This document shows positions 1 through 5,032 of a DNA stretch of 5,032 nt, one piece after another. Made by a program: the position numbers and the translations under genes. This stretch comes from Dehalococcoidia bacterium UBA3254. GTDB taxonomy: Bacteria; Chloroflexota; Dehalococcoidia; Dehalococcoidales; UBA3254. The stretch covers positions 1 through 5,032 of the forward strand of contig DEUU01000157.1 of NCBI GenBank assembly GCA_002362735.1. The letters are read 5' to 3'. The notes beneath the pieces were generated by a model, which was given only the letters and a program-made list of their open reading frames with translations, was not told the DNA's origin and ran no database searches. How positions within the stretch are numbered: the first letter of the stretch is position 1; each line of letters starts with the position of its first letter.

Positions 1-291
1 CTGCCTACTATTCTTTCGATGGGCTGGGATCTGACCTGGTTCGGCATGATAATGCTGATTTGTCTGTGCATTGGCACTATCACCCCGCCATTCGGGACTC
101 ACCTCTTCATTACCAAGGCACTTACCGATATGCATCCTGAAATATACAGTAAGTACTCCGTTGGAAACGTGATGCGGGCAACGGCACCTTATCTCTGGTT
201 GACTTTCGTCGGTTTGATCCTGGTGGTAGTCTTCCCACAGATATCCCTCTGGTTGCCATCAACCATGATGCAGCCGATTACCTTCAAATAA
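1..291 (+). CDS. TRAP transporter large permease subunit (DctM type), C-terminal fragment
   Basis: This is the 3' end of a gene that begins before the window: the frame is open from base 1 and stops with TAA at 289-291, giving 96 residues. It is the large membrane subunit of a tripartite ATP-independent periplasmic transporter, which drives sodium-coupled uptake of an organic acid delivered by a DctP-type binding protein. Visible support is the motif ITPPFG around residues 27-32, matching the ITPPxG signature of DctM C-terminal halves. Two hydrophobic stretches follow the family topology, roughly residues 14-38 and 59-83, with a short charged link carrying DMHPEIY between them. The substrate cannot be read from this fragment, and the DctP and DctQ partners are not visible. 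It converges on the leftward SDR gene, so it is not in that operon. An internal ATG at 19 is not the start. Confidence 0.9.
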   Translation: MPTILSMGWDLTWFGMIMLICLCIGTITPPFGTHLFITKALTDMHPEIYSKYSVGNVMRATAPYLWLTFVGLILVVVFPQISLWLPSTMMQPITFK

Positions 292-295
292 ATCC

Positions 296-332
296 AAGGG
301 CGGAAGATCAAAAACCTTCCGCCCTTCTTTTA
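296..332 (+). terminator. Rho-independent terminator after the TRAP permease gene
   Basis: A perfect 11-bp inverted repeat has left arm AAGGGCGGAAG (296-306), a 9-base loop and right arm CTTCCGCCCTT (316-326), followed directly by CTTTTAT. It begins 5 bases after the permease stop, so it ends that transcript. On the opposite strand the same hairpin lies about 35 bases beyond the SDR stop, but the tail there (TTGGATTTATTT) is a poorer U-run. It may therefore also serve the convergent operon, with lower efficiency. Confidence 0.9.
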
Positions 333-360
333 TAACCTGTATGATCTAAGAGGGCAATTT

Positions 361-1122
361 CTAAATCAATCCGTGCCAGAGACAATATTCTTCATCGTTG
401 GCGACCATGCCCGTTACTCCGGCCGCAGACTGATTCGCCAGAAATACTGCCGCTTTTATGAACTTGTCCGGCGTATCCCAGCGATCGCTGGTTTCACCCT
501 TTGATTGAGCCTTCAAACCTTCGGTCTCGATGCCTTCTACCGGTCTAAGGGCGTTGACAGCAACATTATATTTGCCTACCTCTGCGGCCAGAGAGAGGGT
601 GAAGCGGTCCAATCCGGCCTTGGTCACTCCGTAAATTATGCCGGTGAACTCGGGTGTCCGCCGAATGGAAGCTACCGAGGTAATATTGATGATACTGCCG
701 CTTCTCCGTTCAGCCATGCCCGGAAGGACGGCTTTGGAACATAAGAAGGCACCCGTTAAATTGACTTTCAGGACGATCTCCCAGCGTTTTAATGTCAGGT
801 CCATCGTCGTTTGATTAGCCGCCGCCACCCCGGAATTGTTAATCAGAACGTCAATCCGGCCGTATTCGCTGACCGCCTTTTTTATCATTTCATTGACGCT
901 CTCTTCATTGGTGACGTCACATCTGACCGGTAAAGCGATTCCGCCCGCGGCTTTAATTTCTTCGGCCGTTTTATAAATGGTGCCTGGCATTTTATCATTC
1001 TCAACTTCAGACCGCGCGGCCACGACGACTTTCGCGCCTTCTTTTGCGAAAGCCAGAGCCAGAATCTTTCCCAGTCCGCGGCTTCCTCCCGTCACAATCA
1101 CTACTTTATCTTTTAGTTTCAC
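361..1122 (-). CDS. Short-chain dehydrogenase/reductase, HSDL2-like subgroup
   Basis: This 253-residue protein has the classical SDR length and is a probable cytoplasmic NAD(P)-dependent alcohol/keto oxidoreductase. Visible motifs are the cofactor glycine motif TGGSRGLG (11-18), D69 in CDV for adenine contact, NNSG (95-98, a variant of NNAG), N121, S149, and Y164-x3-K168. The Asn-Ser-Tyr-Lys tetrad is therefore complete. R15 and R37, the latter just after strand 2, favour NADP(H); that is inference. The segment PGTIYKTAEEI (46-56) with GGIALPVRCDV after it, and NALRP in place of the usual NAxxPG, recall the HSDL2-like SDR subgroup. The Ser-to-Tyr spacing is 15 residues rather than the common 13. 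The start is GTG at 1122-1120, supported by AAAGGGG seven bases upstream. The gene lies 26 bases downstream of the AbfD-like gene on the same strand, so it is probably co-transcribed and acts on the same or a linked substrate. That substrate is unknown. Confidence 0.9.
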   Translation of the reverse strand: MKLKDKVVIVTGGSRGLGKILALAFAKEGAKVVVAARSEVENDKMPGTIYKTAEEIKAAGGIALPVRCDVTNEESVNEMIKKAVSEYGRIDVLINNSGVAAANQTTMDLTLKRWEIVLKVNLTGAFLCSKAVLPGMAERRSGSIINITSVASIRRTPEFTGIIYGVTKAGLDRFTLSLAAEVGKYNVAVNALRPVEGIETEGLKAQSKGETSDRWDTPDKFIKAAVFLANQSAAGVTGMVANDEEYCLWHGLI

Positions 1123-1129
1123 GTTTTTA

Positions 1130-1136
1130 CCCCTTT
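1130..1136 (-). promoter_or_regulatory. Ribosome binding site that fixes a GTG start for the SDR
   Basis: On the minus strand the sequence AAAGGGG is followed by a 7-base spacer and then GTG (1122-1120), whose frame reads straight into the SDR N-terminus MKLKDKVVIVTGG. No ATG in this frame lies between it and the glycine motif, so GTG is the start. The site sits in the 26-base gap after the upstream gene's TAG. Confidence 0.75.
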
Positions 1137-1148
1137 CTAATGTATTTT

Positions 1149-2630
1149 CTACTTCTTCGGCAGTGTAAACTCTTTATTGCTGATGGCCAGAATTCTCTTG
1201 ATTAAATCCTCGCAGTACTCCACATTGGCTTCCCGCCAGATCGCCAACCGGCACATCTCGGGAGCTCCGCCCCCATGAATATCCCCGCCCGGAGACATCT
1301 CTGCGATATCTCCGTGAGCGATTTGCCGGATATACCGCAGCAATCGATAACGGTGTTCTGTCTTGAATTGCGGGTCCGCTGCGTAATATTTCTCGAAATA
1401 GGCATGAAGCTCATCGGATAGATAATGGTCTTCAGGGACTACATTTTCAGACAATCCACCGGCGATATCTACCAGGATATGAAGCCAGCTGGTGACGTTC
1501 TTCGAAGCAAGGTAGCGCCCAACATTGGAATAAAGCTCATCCGGCAGGAAAGTGCCGTTCTCATATTTTTCCCCGTTTACCGCGGAGGCGATACCGGAAG
1601 CATAGATCAAAGCCGCATCTACGGCCAGGTCAGTGAGTTTTTCCCGGATGTGCGCTGCTTTAGGGACTCCATTATATTTGGAGATTAATGAAGCTGCTCC
1701 AAGCATCATATCTACCAGCGCCGGCTTGCATCCGCAGTAGCTCTGGCGGTGGCAGCGAGCGAACCCCATCGTCAATTGTGCGGAATATTCAGTTTCTCCG
1801 CACAGGAATACTCTGTCCCAGGGCACAAAGACATTATCGAAGATAGTCAGAGAGTCGGCGTAGCCGTACTTGTCCAGAGGACAATCGAGCTTATTTTTCA
1901 CCAGGCCGTGACCGCCCTGACAGGTCGCGATTAATTTTACCCCCTCGGTATCGGCGGGGATAGCGAAGCCGACCGCCCAGTCTTTTTCGTCCGGCCCCAT
2001 CATGCGGGTAGGGGTAACCATGATTTCATCTACCGTCGGAGCAGAAGAGTTGGAAACTTTAGCTCCCCTCACCACAATACCGTCAGACTTTCTTTCTACC
2101 ACACGCAGGTACATATCCGGGTCCGGCTGCTCGCTCGGCCTCAAAGCACGGTGACCTTTCACATCGGTCATGGCGCACGCTGCGGTCAGATCGTTCTTCT
2201 GGAAATAGTCCAGATATTTTAAGAAACGCTGGTAATATTCCGTCCCGTATTTCTTGTCCGTGAGGTAGGTCGCGACGGAAAATCCATTCAGGGCATCAGC
2301 GCCCATGCAGCGTGAGATGCAATGGCCGGCATAATTGGTGAAGAGACGGGTGACTTTGATTTTGTTAATCATGTCTTCCGGGGACTGTAATATATGGCAG
2401 AACCGGTTGATTTTTTTGCCGGAAATCGAAGAAGTGGCGGTCATCATCGGCGCCCATTTCGGGTCCTGAGCAAGATCGTAAAAAAGAGCGAAGGTCTCTA
2501 TGCCTCCTTCGAATTCAGCGTTGCTGCGGCTGCTTTTTTGGCCGTGGAGGTAGACATTGTTTCTCATTTTGGAGAGTCGGCTGCGGTATTGTGCCGAGGT
2601 GATTAGATAATTGTCCTGTTTTGAATCCAT
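1149..2630 (-). CDS. 4-hydroxybutyryl-CoA dehydratase-like (AbfD/HpaB superfamily) [4Fe-4S] flavoprotein
   Basis: This 493-residue protein is full length for AbfD, which is about 490. The family shares the acyl-CoA-dehydrogenase-like fold of 4-hydroxyphenylacetate 3-hydroxylase. Members with a [4Fe-4S] cluster use it with FAD for radical dehydration of 4-hydroxybutyryl-CoA and for vinylacetyl-CoA isomerisation. Here C104-x3-C108 (AGHCISRC) and H294-x6-C301 (CHRQSYCGCK) reproduce the spacing of AbfD ligands C99, C103, H292 and C299, and Y298, K302 and R95 match its Y296, K300 and R90. HpaB-type oxygenases lack these cysteines, so a dehydratase or isomerase is favoured over a monooxygenase. Other family segments are GKKINRF (71-77), MTDVKGHR (154-161) and FDNVFVPWDRVF (264-275). 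From my recollection of Clostridium aminobutyricum AbfD, its E257 and E455 appear as D259 and G449 here, so the exact substrate is uncertain. ATG at 2630-2628 is preceded by AAAGGAG (2635-2641). It is the first gene of a leftward operon with the SDR. Cytoplasmic, and probably oxygen-sensitive. Confidence 0.85.
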   Translation of the reverse strand: MDSKQDNYLITSAQYRSRLSKMRNNVYLHGQKSSRSNAEFEGGIETFALFYDLAQDPKWAPMMTATSSISGKKINRFCHILQSPEDMINKIKVTRLFTNYAGHCISRCMGADALNGFSVATYLTDKKYGTEYYQRFLKYLDYFQKNDLTAACAMTDVKGHRALRPSEQPDPDMYLRVVERKSDGIVVRGAKVSNSSAPTVDEIMVTPTRMMGPDEKDWAVGFAIPADTEGVKLIATCQGGHGLVKNKLDCPLDKYGYADSLTIFDNVFVPWDRVFLCGETEYSAQLTMGFARCHRQSYCGCKPALVDMMLGAASLISKYNGVPKAAHIREKLTDLAVDAALIYASGIASAVNGEKYENGTFLPDELYSNVGRYLASKNVTSWLHILVDIAGGLSENVVPEDHYLSDELHAYFEKYYAADPQFKTEHRYRLLRYIRQIAHGDIAEMSPGGDIHGGGAPEMCRLAIWREANVEYCEDLIKRILAISNKEFTLPKK

Positions 2631-2874
2631 ATTGCTCCTTTATTATACGGGTTGAGGGAAATTTATTATTTGTGATTTGTGCAGGAAGTCTGGTCAGGAT
2701 AACTTCGCGGTATAAAATTGGAGAGGAAATTCCTTATATATACCGGTCAGTCATTAACTGCCTTTCGCTGTTATCTTAACAAAGAAACAACCGAATTGCA
2801 ACAGTACGATGGTTCTTATTTGCTGATTCCCGGGGGCACGTAGTATATTGTTATAAAAGGAAAGGAATTGATAT
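2631..2874. promoter_or_regulatory. Divergent intergenic region between the AbfD-like operon and the MBL gene
   Basis: These 244 non-coding bases lie between two divergently transcribed genes and must hold both promoters. The region is A+T-richer than the genes. It contains an AT run at 2734-2742 joined to ACCGGTCAGTCATTAAC (2742-2758), a short inverted repeat AGGAA-A-TTCCT (2724-2734), and two direct copies of GGTCAG at 2692-2697 and 2745-2750. The minus-strand form TGACTGACCGGT resembles half of the operators bound by many TetR-family repressors, but the full dyad is absent. I found no leftward -35/-10 pair worth naming and no sigma-54 element. The small reading frames crossing the region show no codon or family support. 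Confidence 0.5.
2820..2849 (+). promoter_or_regulatory. Weak candidate sigma-70-type promoter for the MBL gene
   Basis: TTGCTG (2820-2825) and TATATT (2844-2849) are separated by 18 bases. The -10 is close to consensus, while the -35 matches only TTG. The predicted start near 2857 would leave a leader of about 18 bases just containing the ribosome binding site AAAGGA (2861-2866). The position is sensible but the score is poor. TATAAA at 2852-2857 is an alternative -10 without any -35. Confidence 0.3.
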
Positions 2875-3762
2875 ATGAAAAGAGTCACAGAAAATCTATA
2901 CGTTGAAGACCGGTTCAGCGCCCAGCCTGAAAACCGCGGCTGCAATCCGGGGTTCGTTACTACCTCGGAAGGCATTGTTCTTCTGGATACCCCGATGATT
3001 CCTCGTGATGCCGCCAAATGGCGTGAAGATGTTGCCAAACTCGGCGAGGTGCGTTATATCATCAATACCCATCATCATGCTGACCATATGGCCGGCAATT
3101 ATTTCTTTACCGCGCCGGTGATCTCCTCGGAAGGCGTTCGCGAGCAATGCAATAAAATATTATACGGCGTCTTTATCCCTGCGGTTGTAAAACGCTCCGG
3201 GGGACGTCCCCTGACCAATGAGGAGACCGCCCGCTATGATATCGAAGACCGTGATCCCGCGAGTATCCCTTTAATGAAGGACTTCCGCATCCGGCTGCCG
3301 GATATCACCTTTAAAGACTGGGCGAAATTATACCTTGGCAAGCATACATTCGAGATGATGAGCACCCCCGGTCACACGGCCAGTCATATCGGTATCTATA
3401 TCCCGCAAGAAAAGGCTTTTTTTGCCGGTGATAATTTTACCAATCATGTGCAGGCTGTCTTCTCAAGCAGTCTCCCCTTCGAATGGCTTGAACAATTGAA
3501 GAAGATTGAAGCGATGGATGTCGATGTCGTAGTTTCGGGTCATGGCAAGGTAGGGGATAAAAAGGACGTAGTTGAGTTTCACCATTTTATCGAAACCTGC
3601 ATCGATATGGTCAGAGATGCCATGCGGAAAGGTCTGACGAAGGAAGAAACGGCCGATGCGATTACTTTCGAGACCCTCTTACCTGCGGTTCATCCGGGGA
3701 AAGACCAGCAAAGGCTTAACGTCATGCGCCTCTATGAAATCCTCTCGCAGCGGGACAAATAA
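2875..3762 (+). CDS. Metallo-beta-lactamase-fold metal-dependent hydrolase
   Basis: This 295-residue protein is a stand-alone MBL-fold hydrolase, probably cytoplasmic because no signal peptide is visible. The metal site is complete for two ions: THHHADH (65-71) supplies H66, H68, D70 and H71, PGHT supplies H167, AGD supplies the bridging D186, and SGHG supplies H223. Strand motifs typical of the fold are present at GIVLLDTP (33-40) and VRYIINTH (59-66). About 96 residues separate the first motif from H167, including the charged insertion around 106-140 that probably shapes the substrate pocket. The C-terminal 60 residues are helical and acidic/basic rich. The family includes thioesterases, lactonases and aryl-ester hydrolases, and the sequence does not choose between them. 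It lacks the flavodoxin and diiron features of FprA enzymes. ATG at 2875 follows AAAGGA with an 8-base spacer. It is transcribed away from the AbfD-like operon, so the two may share control. Confidence 0.9.
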   Translation: MKRVTENLYVEDRFSAQPENRGCNPGFVTTSEGIVLLDTPMIPRDAAKWREDVAKLGEVRYIINTHHHADHMAGNYFFTAPVISSEGVREQCNKILYGVFIPAVVKRSGGRPLTNEETARYDIEDRDPASIPLMKDFRIRLPDITFKDWAKLYLGKHTFEMMSTPGHTASHIGIYIPQEKAFFAGDNFTNHVQAVFSSSLPFEWLEQLKKIEAMDVDVVVSGHGKVGDKKDVVEFHHFIETCIDMVRDAMRKGLTKEETADAITFETLLPAVHPGKDQQRLNVMRLYEILSQRDK

Positions 3763-3769
3763 TGTGGGC

Positions 3770-3798
3770 AGAAGGGCGGTCTTCAGGATCGCCCTTCT
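3770..3798. terminator. Hairpin shared by the convergent MBL and alpha/beta-hydrolase genes
   Basis: A 12-bp stem pairs 3770-3781 with 3787-3798 around the 5-base loop TTCAG; nine outer pairs AGAAGGGCG/CGCCCTTCT are perfect and one inner pair is G-T. It starts 8 bases after the MBL stop. The minus-strand hydrolase stop codon (TGA at 3785-3783) lies inside the loop, so this stem arm encodes the last residues of the hydrolase. Neither flank has a strong U-run: the plus side reads CTTAAAAA and the minus side GCCCACATTATT. It is therefore a likely but not certain intrinsic terminator, usable in both directions. Confidence 0.6.
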
Positions 3799-4634
3799 CT
3801 TAAAAACCCGCTTACTACTTCGCTTGTATTTACCAGAACATGACCCCTGTCCGGGAAAATCCGGACCTTCAAATGGGGAACCAGCGGACTCATCCTGGCT
3901 GCGATTCCGGCCACGTTACGGATCCGGTCAAGGGCGCCTCCCAAAAGCAAGACTGGCATCTTCAAACGGCTTAACTCATCATCAGTAAACTTCTTCAGAG
4001 ATCCGATGCGGGGTTTAAAGTGAGTCATAATCGCCTCCATGAACTGCTCGCCTTCTTTTCCGATCTCATCTTTCCCAAGAGTATAGCGATTTAAAGCTTG
4101 CCCTCCTCGTCGTCCCAGCATCGAAAAGAAGATGGCCCGGAAAAGGAATGAAGTCTTGTCCGATGTTACCCCGGCGGGAGTTAAGAGCACGAGTTTCTCT
4201 ACCCGCTCCGGATGCAGAGTCGCAAATTTTAAGGCTGTCCATCCGCCCTGAGATAGTCCCAGCAGCGGAGCCCTGGATACTTTCAAGCCATTCATTAAGT
4301 CTTCCATCCATTCGGCATAAGCCGGGCTGTTCCAGGATGGGCGGTTGGGCGCGCTTCTGCCCGGCTCTCCCGGAATATCTACCGCATAAGTCCGGAAATA
4401 CTGGCTGTAACCTCCCACTTCTCCAATCCAGGAAACGGCGTTCGAACACGACCCGTGGAGGAGGAAAAGGGGAGGCAAGGTCTCATCACCGCTGGCAATG
4501 ATAAAGGTATCTCCATGGCGCGTAGGAATGACGGAGGTTTGCATGTGCACCGGCCAGCGTTCCAATATCCTGTTATAATACTCCATGACTACCCTTTCCC
4601 CAGCCTCTGATTTGTATATTGATCTAAAAGTCAT
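3783..4634 (-). CDS. Alpha/beta-hydrolase, NAP-type carboxylesterase family
   Basis: This 283-residue serine hydrolase has the usual length for the family and no signal peptide. Visible features are the oxyanion-hole HG (60-61, in FLLHGSCSN), the conserved YAVDIPGEPGRS (83-94), the nucleophile elbow G-L-S128-Q-G-G, D236 in GGALDRI and H265 in RGHVLV, so the Ser-Asp-His triad is complete. The N-terminal pattern EYYNRILERWPV followed by TRHGDTFIIASG resembles the Bacillus NAP/CesB carboxylesterases, which begin with a similar YxxxLxxWPV segment. A lid-like insertion lies at about 158-215. The start ATG at 4634-4632 has AAGGAG (4642-4647) seven bases upstream, inside the preceding PadR gene. The two genes overlap by 11 bases (4624-4634), which suggests translational coupling. 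It is likely an ester or lactone hydrolase controlled together with PadR, substrate unknown. The stop lies within the hairpin shared with the MBL gene. Confidence 0.88.
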   Translation of the reverse strand: MTFRSIYKSEAGERVVMEYYNRILERWPVHMQTSVIPTRHGDTFIIASGDETLPPLFLLHGSCSNAVSWIGEVGGYSQYFRTYAVDIPGEPGRSAPNRPSWNSPAYAEWMEDLMNGLKVSRAPLLGLSQGGWTALKFATLHPERVEKLVLLTPAGVTSDKTSFLFRAIFFSMLGRRGGQALNRYTLGKDEIGKEGEQFMEAIMTHFKPRIGSLKKFTDDELSRLKMPVLLLGGALDRIRNVAGIAARMSPLVPHLKVRIFPDRGHVLVNTSEVVSGFLREGRS

Positions 4635-5032
4635 TCGCGTGCTCCTTCATTCCTCCTCTCACTTCCTTCACCCAACCTGATTCCGTCTCATAAGCCATTG
4701 TGTAGTTCCTGGAAATCATTTCCCAGAGGTACTTCTCTCGGGGAGTCCGGGCGGGGTTGATGTTGCTGCCCCGTTTAATCTGTTCCTTCAGTATCATCAG
4801 CTGCATTTTGACCTCATACTCATATTTTTCCAGTAGACTATCCAGCTCCGCAGGGTCCAGTTGGTCCGCCCATGCAAGCTGGACCAGAAAAGACTTACGT
4901 ATCTGGGATGGCTCCGGCGCAGATAACACCCAGTTTTTTAATTCCTTCCGCCCTTGATCCGTAATGGAATAGACCTTGCGGGAAGGGTAGCGCTCCTGGT
5001 GCTGGACCTCACTCGTGACCAGTCCGTCCCGG
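4624..5032 (-). CDS. PadR-family transcriptional regulator, N-terminus cut by the window edge
   Basis: The frame is open to the right edge, leaving 135 residues of the C-terminal part of a DNA-binding regulator. The first visible residues, RDGLVTSEVQHQERYPSRKV and then YSITDQGRKEL, are the wing and following strand of the PadR winged-helix domain (compare the family pattern L-G-L-V-x15-Y-x-I-T-x-x-G-x-x-x-L). The rest is a helical, charged C-terminal region of the PadR/VirR type used for dimerisation, containing WADQLDPAELDSLLEKYEYE. A GTG at 4929 would give a 101-residue product lacking the wing and is not the true start. The recognition helix and the real start lie outside the window. The stop TAG (4626-4624) overlaps the start of the alpha/beta-hydrolase by 11 bases. 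PadR proteins usually repress and are often relieved by phenolic or other small ligands, so local control of the hydrolase or neighbouring genes is plausible but unproven. Confidence 0.88.
   Translation of the reverse strand, partial: RDGLVTSEVQHQERYPSRKVYSITDQGRKELKNWVLSAPEPSQIRKSFLVQLAWADQLDPAELDSLLEKYEYEVKMQLMILKEQIKRGSNINPARTPREKYLWEMISRNYTMAYETESGWVKEVRGGMKEHANDF

Noticed and set aside
1149..2630. 4-hydroxyphenylacetate 3-monooxygenase (HpaB) as the function
   Set aside because: The CxxxC and HxxxYxxCK cluster-ligand pattern is present, which HpaB oxygenases lack, and no flavin reductase partner is nearby.
2642..2647. Perfect TATAAT on the minus strand just upstream of the AbfD-like gene
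   Set aside because: A start 6-7 bases downstream would fall inside the AAAGGAG ribosome binding site (2635-2641), and no -35 is present at the right distance.
2791..2816. Possible sigma-54 -12 element (TTGCAA on the minus strand)
   Set aside because: The matching -24 TGGCAC is missing at the required spacing, with CCATCG there instead.
2754..3147. Minus-strand open frames across the intergenic region and the MBL start
   Set aside because: They are antisense to the well-supported MBL gene, have no ribosome binding site and show no family motifs.
4648..4658. GAGGAGGA followed by ATG on the minus strand as an alternative hydrolase start
   Set aside because: That ATG is in the PadR frame, not the hydrolase frame. 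The hydrolase has its own AAGGAG site and ATG at 4634.
4624..4929. A 101-residue reading frame taken as a complete small gene from GTG at 4929
   Set aside because: The frame continues upstream to the window edge with clear PadR wing sequence, so the gene is 5'-truncated rather than short.
4944..4955. 12-base copy of the first terminator's right arm (CCTTCCGCCCTT) inside the PadR gene
   Set aside because: It encodes conserved PadR wing residues (QGRKE) and has no partner arm. One shared 12-mer in 5 kb is expected by chance.

Overview
The window is an ordinary-looking catabolic stretch of about 50% G+C by eye, densely coded, with AGGAG-type ribosome binding sites and compact G+C-rich hairpin terminators. 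The gene families are a TRAP carboxylate transporter, a 4-hydroxybutyryl-CoA dehydratase-like [4Fe-4S]/flavin enzyme, a PadR regulator and a NAP-type carboxylesterase. Together they suggest an anaerobic bacterium, most likely a Clostridia-type Firmicute of the Peptococcaceae, Desulfitobacteriaceae or Sporomusaceae kind. The taxonomic call is inference; no marker gene is present.

Layout from left to right. (i) Bases 1-291 hold the C-terminal end of a TRAP transporter large membrane subunit (DctM type, + strand), followed by a strong hairpin terminator at 296-332. (ii) Bases 361-2630 hold a two-gene leftward operon: an AbfD/HpaB-superfamily enzyme of 493 residues, then after 26 bases an HSDL2-like short-chain dehydrogenase starting at GTG. 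The first enzyme keeps the four Fe-S ligands of 4-hydroxybutyryl-CoA dehydratase. This operon converges on the TRAP gene. (iii) Bases 2631-2874 are a 244-base divergent intergenic region that must carry the promoters of both flanking transcripts. (iv) Bases 2875-3762 encode a metallo-beta-lactamase-fold hydrolase with a complete binuclear metal site (+ strand). (v) A hairpin at 3770-3798 separates it from a leftward pair: a PadR-family regulator cut by the right edge of the window (4624-5032), overlapping by 11 bases an alpha/beta-hydrolase (3783-4634).

A reasonable but unproven reading is a small-molecule uptake and breakdown locus. TRAP imports an organic acid, the two hydrolases open ester, thioester or lactone bonds, the AbfD-like enzyme performs a radical dehydration or isomerisation, the SDR does a hydroxyl/keto redox step, and PadR senses a ligand. 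The best candidate for something undescribed is the AbfD-like enzyme. Its cluster ligands are intact, but two acidic active-site positions and neighbouring residues appear changed relative to Clostridium aminobutyricum AbfD, and the usual 4-hydroxybutyrate pathway partners are not in the window. I saw no RNA genes, CRISPR arrays, insertion sequences or broken genes.
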